10,944 bases of DNA from Candidatus Krumholzibacteriia bacterium (GTDB taxonomy: Bacteria; Krumholzibacteriota; Krumholzibacteriia; LZORAL124-64-63): contig JACZKN010000100.1 of NCBI GenBank assembly GCA_014859985.1, forward strand, positions 1 through 10,944. Reading direction: 5' to 3'. Shown piece by piece: positions 5,790-10,944 of the stretch. Below the pieces are notes generated by a model that saw nothing but the letters and a program-made list of their open reading frames with translations, had not been told where the DNA came from and searched no databases. Numbering within the stretch: the stretch's first letter is position 1; every line of letters starts with the position of its first letter. A program made the position numbers and the translations under genes.

Positions 5790-6911
5790 ATGGCCAAGTA
5801 CAGGATCGGTTGGATGCCGGGCGACGGCGTGGGCGTGGACGTCATGGACGCCACCCGGGTCGTGCTGGACAAGCTGGGGTTCGATGCCGAGTACATTCAC
5901 GGGGACATCGGCTGGGAGATCTGGAAGACCGAGGCCAACCCGCTGCCCGACCGCACGATCAAGATGCTGAAGACCGTGGACGCCGCCCTGTTCGGCGCCA
6001 TCACGAGCCTTCCCAAGGAGGAGGCCGAGGCGGCCCTGGTCCCCGAGCTGCGGGGCACCGGCAAGGTCTACCGCAGCCCCATCGTGCGCCTGCGCCAGGA
6101 GTTCAACCTGCGCACCTGCCTGCGTCCCTGCAAGAGCTACGCGGGAAACCCGCTGAACTTCAAGGACGGCCTGGACATGGTGGTGTTCCGCCAGAACACC
6201 GAGGGCCTGTACATGGGCGTCGAGTGGCACCCGCTGCCCCAGGAGGTGCGCGACGTCATGAAACGCACCCACCCGGCCCAGCTGAAGGTGCTCGAGGCCA
6301 CCGCCAACGAGGACATCGCCGTCTCCACGCGCATCTTCACCCGCAAGGGCTGCCAGCAGATCGTGCGCGACGGCTTCGAGTACGCGAAGAAGTTCGGCTA
6401 CAGGACCGTGACCGTGGTCGAGAAGCCCAACGTGGTGCGCGAGACCAGCGGCCTGATGGTGCGCGAGGCCCGCAAGATCGCCAAGGAGTACCCGGGCATC
6501 GAGCTGTGGGAGACCAACATCGACGCCATGTGCATGTGGCTGATCAAGAATCCCGAGCAGTACGGGGTGATGGTCTCGAGCAACATGTTCGGCGACATCC
6601 TGAGCGACCTGTGCGCCCAGCTGGTGGGCGGCCTGGGCTTCGCCTGCAGCGGCAACATCGGCGACGAGCTGGCCGTGTTCGAGCCCAGCCACGGCTCCGC
6701 GCCCAAGTACGTGGGCATGAACAAGGTCAACCCGATCGCGATGATCCTGTCGGCCAAGATGATGCTGGACCACCTGGGCGAGGCGACGATGGCCAAGCGG
6801 CTCGAGGACGCCGTGGCCGCCGTGATCGCCGAGGGCAAGGCCCGCACCTATGACATGGGCGGCACCACCACCACCACCGGCATGGCGGAGGCGATCGCCG
6901 CGCGGTGCTGA
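5790..6911 (+). CDS. Isocitrate/isopropylmalate dehydrogenase family enzyme, probably NADP-dependent isocitrate dehydrogenase
   Basis: A 373-residue beta-decarboxylating dehydrogenase. Visible: PGDGVGVDVMD (N-terminal motif); RSPIVRLRQEFNLRTCLRP with Arg102 and Arg112; FRQNTEGLYMGVEW (Arg134, Tyr141); VEKPNV (Lys212); Asp245; MFGDILSDL (Asp269, Asp273); and SGNIGDELAVFEPSHGSAPKYVG. The known family reaction is NAD(P)-dependent oxidative decarboxylation of isocitrate, isopropylmalate or homoisocitrate. HGSAPKY...KVNP carries Lys306, Tyr307 and Val313, equivalent to Lys344, Tyr345 and Val351 that select NADP in E. coli Icd, so NADP use is inferred. The substrate loop keeps Ser96 but has Ile98 where E. 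coli Icd has Asn115, so homoisocitrate or another malate analogue is possible. The short length matches IMDH/NAD-IDH rather than E. coli Icd (416 aa). AAGGAGA lies 8 nt before the ATG. nhaA follows after 20 nt. Confidence 0.85.
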   Translation: MAKYRIGWMPGDGVGVDVMDATRVVLDKLGFDAEYIHGDIGWEIWKTEANPLPDRTIKMLKTVDAALFGAITSLPKEEAEAALVPELRGTGKVYRSPIVRLRQEFNLRTCLRPCKSYAGNPLNFKDGLDMVVFRQNTEGLYMGVEWHPLPQEVRDVMKRTHPAQLKVLEATANEDIAVSTRIFTRKGCQQIVRDGFEYAKKFGYRTVTVVEKPNVVRETSGLMVREARKIAKEYPGIELWETNIDAMCMWLIKNPEQYGVMVSSNMFGDILSDLCAQLVGGLGFACSGNIGDELAVFEPSHGSAPKYVGMNKVNPIAMILSAKMMLDHLGEATMAKRLEDAVAAVIAEGKARTYDMGGTTTTTGMAEAIAARC

Positions 6912-6920
6912 AACGATGCC

Positions 6921-6926
6921 GGGAGG
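6921..6926 (+). promoter_or_regulatory. Ribosome binding site that sets the nhaA start
   Basis: GGGAGG lies 5 nt before the ATG at 6932. It favours that start over the upstream GTG at 6905, which overlaps the end of the dehydrogenase gene, and over the ATG at 6959. Confidence 0.7.
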
Positions 6927-6931
6927 CGACC

Positions 6932-8251
6932 ATGGCCGGAGCAGGGCGCGACGACCTGATGCCCCGCGAGCCCATCCACCGCGTGGTGGAGCCGATCGTG
7001 CGATTCATGCACGTGGAGGCGGCCAGCGGCGTCCTGCTGCTGGTCTGCACGGCGATCGCGCTGACGCTGGCCAACAGCGCGGCCGGCGACTGGTACGCGG
7101 CCCTCTGGAAGACCCGCATCGGCTTCTCGATCGGCGATTTCAGCATGGTCCATTCGCTGAAGCACTGGATCAACGACGGCCTGATGGCGGTGTTCTTCTT
7201 CGTGGTCGGGCTCGAGGTCAAGCGCGAGCTCGTGCTGGGCGAACTGCGCGACCCGCGCCGCGCCGCGCTGCCGGTGGCGGCGGCGATCGGCGGCATGGTG
7301 GTGCCGGCGGGCATCTACCTGCTGCTGGTCGGCGGCGGCGAGGCGGTCCGCGGCTGGGGCATCCCCATGGCCACGGACATCGCCTTCGTCGTCGGCTGCA
7401 TGGCCGTGCTGGGGTCGCGGGTGCCGAGGATCCTGCGGGTGCTGCTGCTGACCCTGGCCATCGTCGACGACATCGGCGCCATCCTGGTGATCGCCATCGG
7501 CTACACCGAGTCGTTGGACCTGCGCATGCTGGGCCTGGCCGGGGCCGGGCTCGCGCTGACCTGGACCCTGGGCCGCGCGGGCGTGCGCAGCTTCGCGGTC
7601 TACGTGATGATCGGCGCCGTCGTGTGGTTCGGCTTCCACGAGTCGGGGGTGCACGCCACCATCGCCGGCGTGCTGATGGGCCTGCTGACCCCGGCGTCCA
7701 GCTACCTGCCCGCCGGCGCGGTCAGCCGGCTGCTGCGGCGGGCCGACGAGACCCTGCACGGGGGCGCGTGGGGGCACCTGCCCCACCGCGCGGACACGGT
7801 GCGCGGCCTCAGCGGCGCGGTGCGCGAGTCGATCTCGCCCCTGGAGTACCTCGAGGGCGCGCTGCACCCCTGGTCGAGCTTCGTGATCATGCCGGTGTTC
7901 GCCCTGGCCAACGCCGGCGTGGCCTTCTCCGTGGCCGATTTCGCCGATCCGGTGGCCGTGGCCGTGATGGCCGGGTTGGTGGTGGGCAAGCCCGTGGGCA
8001 TCGTGCTGATGAGCTTCCTGGCCGTCAGGCTGATCACCCGGGGCCTGCCCGAAGGGCTGACCTGGCCGGCGCTGGCCGGCGGCAGCTTCCTGGCGGGCAT
8101 CGGGTTCACCATGGCCCTGTTCATCGCCGGCCTGGCCCTGGACGGGGCCGCCCTGAACGCCGCGAAGGTGGGCGTGCTGGGCGCCTCGGCCGTCGCTGCG
8201 CTGGTGGGAATGCTGCTGCTGGTGATAGTCCTGCCCAAGCGGCGCAGTTGA
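6932..8251 (+). CDS. nhaA: Na+/H+ antiporter NhaA
   Basis: 439 residues, inner-membrane antiporter that exchanges cytoplasmic Na+ (or Li+) for protons in pH and salt homeostasis. Diagnostic motifs in order: NDGLMAVFFFVVGLEVKREL (81-100), IPMATDIAFVVG (144-155, assembly-helix Asp149), LAIVDDIGAILVIAIGY (175-191, the paired Asp179-Asp180 of the ion site), SGVHATIAGVLMG (238-250, with the pH-sensing-region His241), HPWSSFVIMPVFALANAGV (312-330), GLVVGKPVGI (348-357, the conserved TM10 Lys353) and AGIGFTMALFIAGLAL (388-403). All key residues are present, so it should be active. It is longer than E. coli NhaA (388 aa); most of the extra length is the cytosolic loop at about 255-310, common in NhaA from many phyla. 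It is 20 nt downstream of the dehydrogenase gene, so probably co-transcribed; no functional link is known. Confidence 0.96.
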   Translation: MAGAGRDDLMPREPIHRVVEPIVRFMHVEAASGVLLLVCTAIALTLANSAAGDWYAALWKTRIGFSIGDFSMVHSLKHWINDGLMAVFFFVVGLEVKRELVLGELRDPRRAALPVAAAIGGMVVPAGIYLLLVGGGEAVRGWGIPMATDIAFVVGCMAVLGSRVPRILRVLLLTLAIVDDIGAILVIAIGYTESLDLRMLGLAGAGLALTWTLGRAGVRSFAVYVMIGAVVWFGFHESGVHATIAGVLMGLLTPASSYLPAGAVSRLLRRADETLHGGAWGHLPHRADTVRGLSGAVRESISPLEYLEGALHPWSSFVIMPVFALANAGVAFSVADFADPVAVAVMAGLVVGKPVGIVLMSFLAVRLITRGLPEGLTWPALAGGSFLAGIGFTMALFIAGLALDGAALNAAKVGVLGASAVAALVGMLLLVIVLPKRRS

Positions 8252-8258
8252 CGGCCGG

Positions 8259-8406
8259 CCGCCGGTGAGGTGTGGCGCACCCTTGCGGGGGCGTCTGCAG
8301 GCCCCTGGAGCCATGGATGGCGGAAGGGGCCGGAAGCCGAGCGGGCCGGCACCACGATGGTGCCGGCCCGCGTCCCCCGCAAGGGCGCGCCACGCCTCAC
8401 CGGCGG
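8259..8406. repeat. 148-bp cruciform-like inverted-repeat element between convergent genes
   Basis: Outer arms 8259-8291 and 8374-8406 pair over 33 positions: 31 Watson-Crick pairs, one G-T (8271/8394) and one A-C mismatch (8279/8386). Inside sit two more hairpins. The first is 8300-8306 with 8325-8331 (7 bp), itself enclosing GCCA-TGGA-TGGC. The second is 8341-8354 with 8358-8371 (14 bp perfect, 3-nt loop CGA). The element fills 148 of the 161 bases between the nhaA stop and the DinB-gene stop, starting 8 nt after one and ending 7 nt before the other. There is no transposase, no obvious target duplication and no U-tract. Possible roles are bidirectional terminator, REP/MITE-like mobile repeat, or structured RNA. 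Confidence 0.85.
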
Positions 8407-8412
8407 ACGCGC

Positions 8413-8952
8413 CTACATCCCCCACAGGTGCATCGTGTTGACGTCCCGCCCCATCAGCTTCAGGTAATAGAAGAGCTGCGCCTTGTGGCCCTGCAGGTGC
8501 ATGACCATGCCCAGCAGGTGGTCGCCCAGGGCGCACGGGCGGTTCGGGTCCCAGGGGGCGGCCATCTTCGTGTGCTCGAGGGCGTCCTCGCCGGCCTGGG
8601 CGACCATCGCCAGGGCCAACTGCTTGTCCTTGGCCAGCAGCTCGCGGGCTTCGGCCACGGTGCCGACCGTGGGCAGGGCCTCGGCGGGCGGCAGCATGGA
8701 TTCGCCTTCCGGAAGATCGGGGCCGTCGCCGGGTTTCCCGCCCTCGGGGATCCCCCAATTGCCGGTGACGAAGCCCTGGCAGCAGGCGCCGCAGGCGCTG
8801 GTCAGGTGCATCAGCAGCTGGCCGGTGGTCATCCAGTTGGTGCCGGTGGCGGGTTTCCAGCCCAGGTCGGCGTCCCCGACCATGGCCATCAGGGCGTCGG
8901 TGACCCGGTAGTTCTCCTCGATGGCTCCGTTGAGCAGCGCGGTCCACTTCAT
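8413..8952 (-). CDS. DinB-superfamily putative metal-dependent protein
   Basis: A 179-residue four-helix-bundle protein of the DinB/YfiT type. The N-terminal helix NGAIEENYRVTDALMAMVGDADLGWKP is followed by GQLLMHLTSACG (His49) and, near the end, DHLLGMVMHLQGHKAQLFYYLKLMG, giving His152 and His156 in the H...H spacing of the family's three-histidine metal site. DinB-like proteins include thiol-dependent S-transferases and damage-inducible proteins of unknown function; substrate is not predictable here. A Cys cluster, SACGACC (Cys54, 57, 58), directly follows the first metal-ligand helix and is unusual. The ATG at 8950-8952 was chosen over an upstream in-frame start at 9012 because AAGGAG lies 8 nt before it and the fold begins there. 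No signal peptide. It is convergent with nhaA across the inverted-repeat element. Confidence 0.75.
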   Translation of the reverse strand: MKWTALLNGAIEENYRVTDALMAMVGDADLGWKPATGTNWMTTGQLLMHLTSACGACCQGFVTGNWGIPEGGKPGDGPDLPEGESMLPPAEALPTVGTVAEARELLAKDKQLALAMVAQAGEDALEHTKMAAPWDPNRPCALGDHLLGMVMHLQGHKAQLFYYLKLMGRDVNTMHLWGM

Positions 8953-9002
8953 GGGCGATCTCCTTGGTTCGGCTTGCGCCGGTCGGTCGGGGACGGACCG
9001 GC

Positions 9003-9011
9003 AAGGTAGCA
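9003..9011 (-). promoter_or_regulatory. Extended -10 candidate for the DinB-family gene
   Basis: On the minus strand this reads TGCTACCTT: TGC followed by TACCTT (4 of 6 to consensus). About 17 nt upstream is an AT-rich tract without a good -35. Transcription from near 8996 would give a leader of about 44 nt. The same TGCTA form is seen before the UbiD gene. Confidence 0.35.
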
Positions 9012-9020
9012 CGCCCGATG

Positions 9021-9045
9021 ACGAAAATAAAGCGAAACTTTTCGT
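9021..9045 (-). terminator. AT-rich inverted repeat after the hydrolase gene (weak terminator or promoter element)
   Basis: ACGAAAA (9021-9027) and TTTTCGT (9039-9045) are perfect inverted arms with an 11-nt loop, starting 1 nt past the hydrolase stop on the minus strand. An alternative small hairpin (CGAA-AAGT-TTCG) followed by the U-rich CTTTATTTT resembles a weak intrinsic terminator. It is the most AT-rich patch in the window and also lies where an UP-like element for the DinB-gene promoter would be. Confidence 0.35.
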
Positions 9046-9046
9046 T

Positions 9047-10453
9047 CTACCGGCCCAGGAACCGCTCCCCGAGCCAACCGCTGACAGTATCCAGGACGGC
9101 CGGGGCCATGGTCTGCTCGATCAGGCCGTACTCCGCCGGCAGACCGGTAACCGCCTGCTGGAAAAGATGGTTAAGGCCGGGCAGGCGCAACGCGGTGACG
9201 TCGGCATTGCCGGCTTCGGCCAGGGCCCGCTCGATCTCGACCAGGTTCTGGTCCGCGTCCACCTGCAGGTCCCGGTCGCCATTGAGAGCCAGGACCGGGC
9301 AGGTGACCCGGCGCAGGGCGTCGCGGGGGTCCAGGGTCAGGGCGTAGCGGAACCACGGGGTGAGCACGCCGGCCAGGGCGGCGTCCACGGTGGCTGCCAA
9401 TTCATCAGCGGGCAACGGTTTGCCCTCCCCGGCCGCGGCAGTCCGCAGCAGCTCCTCCAGCCGCGTGCGCACGGTCAGGCTGTCCGCCCCCGCGGCCAGC
9501 AGATCCAGCATCACGGCGTTCTGCTCCGCCTCCCGGGCGATGGTCGACGAATCGGCCCCGGCCGCCGCCATGATCAGCTTCTGCTGCAGCTTGACCACCT
9601 CGCCCAGGGGCACGCCCGTGCCGGCCAGCAGCACCAGGAACGCCACCTGTTCCGGCGCCCGCACCGCCGCCAGCGGCGCCACGATGCCGCCCTCGCTGTG
9701 GCCGATCAGGCCGATGCGGTCCGGCGCGATCTCCGGGCGCGCGCGCAGGAAGCCCACGCCGGCCAGCGCATCGTCGGCGAAGTCGGACGTGGTCGACCGG
9801 GCGGTCGAGCCGGTGGAGCCGCCCACGCCGCGGTCGTCGGCCCGCAGCACGGCGAAGCCGCGGCGGGTCAGGTGGTCGGCCAGCACCGCGAAGGGCTTGT
9901 GGCCGAAGAGCTCCTCGTCCCGGTTCTGGGGGCCGCTGCCGGTCAGCAGCACCGCGGCGGGGAAGGGGCCGTCACCCGCGGGGACGGTGAGGGTGGCCGC
10001 CAGGTGGACGTCGCCGCTGGCATAGCCCACCTCCTGGACCGTGTACGGGAAGGGCGGCTGCGGCTCCTGCGGCCGCTGCGGCGCGGGCAGGGCCTCGCGG
10101 CCGAAGCGGAACGGGAAGGTCATGCCGCCTTGGCTGAAGTCGCCGGCCAGCGCATCCCCGGCCAGCAGCCCCCGGAACGTGGGCGCGCCCGGAACGCCGT
10201 CGATGGCGAAGGCGACCGAGTCGGCAGCCACGCGGAAGCCGACCAGCTCCAGGCCCACGGCGCCCTGCTGGGGGATGTCGATGGTGCCGTGCCAGGCGCC
10301 GTCGGCGGCCTGCTCGAGATCGATCTTCACGGTCAGGGCCAGGTTGGGCAGCTCGATGGCGCCCTCCCAGTGGCCGGCCGGATCGGCGGCCGCGGCGGGT
10401 GCGGCCAGGCCCAGAAGCACGAGGACGGCGGCGATGCGCAGGGGTGCCGGCAT
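9047..10453 (-). CDS. Secreted alpha/beta hydrolase with N-terminal beta-rich domain
   Basis: 468 residues. Signal peptide 1-23 (LRIAAVLVLLGLAAPAAAA, likely cleaved before DPAGHW), so exported. Residues about 25-118 are a beta-rich domain (GHWEGAIELP...VKIDLEQ...GTIDIPQQG), then a proline-rich linker (122-136) and the hydrolase domain. The nucleophile elbow is GLIGHSEGG (Ser253). The other candidate triad members are Asp395 in LNGDRDLQVD and His429 in LPGLNHLF. LTGSGPQNRDE (170-180) and FAVLRADDRGVGGS (200-213) are the oxyanion-side and strand motifs typical of this esterase/peptidase-like subgroup. It probably hydrolyses an ester or thioester; substrate unknown. The ATG at 10451-10453 has GAGG about 8 nt upstream. 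It ends in LGERFLGR at a TAG and is followed by an AT-rich inverted repeat. Divergent from the BtuF-like gene. Confidence 0.88.
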   Translation of the reverse strand: MPAPLRIAAVLVLLGLAAPAAAADPAGHWEGAIELPNLALTVKIDLEQAADGAWHGTIDIPQQGAVGLELVGFRVAADSVAFAIDGVPGAPTFRGLLAGDALAGDFSQGGMTFPFRFGREALPAPQRPQEPQPPFPYTVQEVGYASGDVHLAATLTVPAGDGPFPAAVLLTGSGPQNRDEELFGHKPFAVLADHLTRRGFAVLRADDRGVGGSTGSTARSTTSDFADDALAGVGFLRARPEIAPDRIGLIGHSEGGIVAPLAAVRAPEQVAFLVLLAGTGVPLGEVVKLQQKLIMAAAGADSSTIAREAEQNAVMLDLLAAGADSLTVRTRLEELLRTAAAGEGKPLPADELAATVDAALAGVLTPWFRYALTLDPRDALRRVTCPVLALNGDRDLQVDADQNLVEIERALAEAGNADVTALRLPGLNHLFQQAVTGLPAEYGLIEQTMAPAVLDTVSGWLGERFLGR

Positions 10454-10514
10454 GGAGGGACCTCGCAGGGTTCGGGGTCGGGGCGCTGCGGCGTCGACTC
10501 TACGCCCGGTCCGC

Positions 10515-10542
10515 CCGCCGCGGTAGCCCCAATCCGCGGCGG
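10515..10542. promoter_or_regulatory. Perfect 9-bp inverted repeat in the hydrolase/BtuF-like divergent region
   Basis: CCGCCGCGG (10515-10523) and CCGCGGCGG (10534-10542) flank a 10-nt spacer, midway in the 138-bp gap between divergent genes. It ends 14 nt before the TGCTATCGT -10 candidate of the plus-strand gene, overlapping its -35 position, so it could be an operator. In DNA this GC-rich it could also be chance. Confidence 0.3.
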
Positions 10543-10556
10543 CGGCGGCGTTCCCG

Positions 10557-10565
10557 TGCTATCGT
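10557..10565 (+). promoter_or_regulatory. Extended -10 candidate for the BtuF-like gene
   Basis: TGCTATCGT has TGC before TATCGT (4 of 6 to the -10 consensus). It lies 26 nt before the start codon and would give a leader of about 20 nt. The -35 position is GC-only and does not match consensus. Confidence 0.3.
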
Positions 10566-10591
10566 CCCGGAAAGCCGACCAGGAGCAGCCC

Positions 10592-10944
10592 ATGGCCTAC
10601 CGCCGCATCGCCTCCCTCGTGCCCAGCCTGACCCAGACCGTGTGCGCCCTGGGCGCCCGGCACCGCCTGGTGGCGCGGACCATCTACTGCGCCGAACCCC
10701 GGGACGAGCTGGCCGCGGTGCCCGCCTGCGGGGGCACCAAGAACCCGGACCTGGCGCGCATCCTCGCGATGCAGCCCGACCTGGCCCTCTGCTGCGACGA
10801 GGAGAACAAGCCCGAGCATCGCCACGCCCTGGCTGCGGCGGGGGTGACCGTGCACACGGTGATGCCCCGCTCCCTGGACGACGTGGACGCCCTGCTGAGG
10901 GACTATGGCGGGCTGCTGGGGGCGGGCGGCGGTGCTGATCTGGA
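10592..10944 (+). CDS. BtuF-like periplasmic-binding-fold protein (helical-backbone metal receptor), partial
   Basis: The first 117 residues of a gene that runs off the right edge. RRIASLVPSLTQTVCALGARHRLVART.YC (from residue 4), then VPACGGTKNPDLARILAMQPDLALCCDEENKPE and AAAGVTVHTVMPRSLDD match the N-terminal lobe of class III substrate-binding proteins (BtuF/TroA type). These bind vitamin B12, haem or ferric siderophores for ABC importers, or act as free-standing receptors. The protein begins directly with the first strand of the fold: no signal peptide or lipobox is seen, so this copy may be cytoplasmic, as in a group of bacterial homologues annotated as cobalamin-binding or helical-backbone metal receptors. 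The ATG at 10592 has AGGAG 8 nt upstream. Ligand and any neighbouring permease lie outside the window. Confidence 0.8.
   Translation, partial: MAYRRIASLVPSLTQTVCALGARHRLVARTIYCAEPRDELAAVPACGGTKNPDLARILAMQPDLALCCDEENKPEHRHALAAAGVTVHTVMPRSLDDVDALLRDYGGLLGAGGGADL

Noticed and set aside
4506..6911. An 801-codon plus-strand open frame running into the dehydrogenase gene
   Set aside because: The upstream part is an out-of-frame shadow of the membrane protein gene (Pro/Arg/Gly-rich, no domain). The dehydrogenase has its own ribosome site and a family-matching start at 5790.
8251..8414. Target-site duplication flanking the inverted-repeat element
   Set aside because: Bases just left of 8259 and just right of 8406 do not match, so recent insertion with a duplication is not supported.
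8270..8467. Small frames reading through the inverted-repeat element
   Set aside because: They are created by the repeat itself, have no ribosome sites and no domain.
6848..9004. A 718-codon minus-strand open frame antisense to nhaA and through the inverted-repeat element
   Set aside because: Low-complexity His/Gln/Arg/Gly composition typical of antisense frames in GC-rich DNA; it conflicts with well-supported nhaA and DinB genes.
1..10944. CRISPR array, tRNA/rRNA genes, transposase, phage or defence genes
   Set aside because: No regularly spaced direct repeats, tRNA-like cloverleaf with T-loop sequence, rRNA motifs or mobile-element proteins were seen on either strand.

Overview
The window is a very GC-rich, gene-dense bacterial chromosome segment with short intergenic gaps, clear Shine-Dalgarno sites and GC-ending codons. 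Gene content is mostly core metabolic: UbiD family, TIGR00266/AIM24, a secreted 5'-nucleotidase, an isocitrate-dehydrogenase-like enzyme and NhaA. Together with Gram-negative-style signal peptides and a BtuF-like protein, this suggests an uncultured GC-rich Gram-negative lineage (for example FCB-group or myxobacterial-like). The sequence alone does not fix the phylum. I see no rRNA, tRNA, CRISPR, transposase or phage gene.

Layout. Left edge (minus strand): the N-terminus of a UbiD-family decarboxylase, preceded by its own promoter. Upstream of that is a small two-ACT-domain protein with a roughly 300-base gene-free stretch in front of it. Next is a compact minus-strand operon read right to left: secreted metallophosphoesterase/5'-nucleotidase, then AIM24/TIGR00266 protein, then SAM methyltransferase, with gaps of 44 and 4 nt. 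At about 4263-4416 transcription diverges. The plus strand then carries a multi-TM GT-C/PMT-like membrane protein, an NADP-type isocitrate/isopropylmalate-dehydrogenase family enzyme and nhaA, the last two only 20 nt apart. Transcription converges at 8252-8412, where almost the whole gap is one elaborate inverted-repeat element. Next on the minus strand are a DinB-fold protein and a secreted alpha/beta hydrolase. Divergent to the latter, and cut by the right edge, is a BtuF-like metal/cobalamin-binding receptor without a signal peptide.

The genes do not form one pathway. The tightest functional unit is the nucleotidase-AIM24-methyltransferase operon. The most distinctive features are the 148-bp cruciform-like element between nhaA and the DinB gene, the mixed substrate/cofactor signature of the dehydrogenase, and a possible long structured leader ahead of the ACT-domain gene. 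Several intergenic regions carry a TGCTA-type extended -10 motif, which may be the local housekeeping promoter style. I found no convincing new multi-gene system such as defence or biosynthesis.
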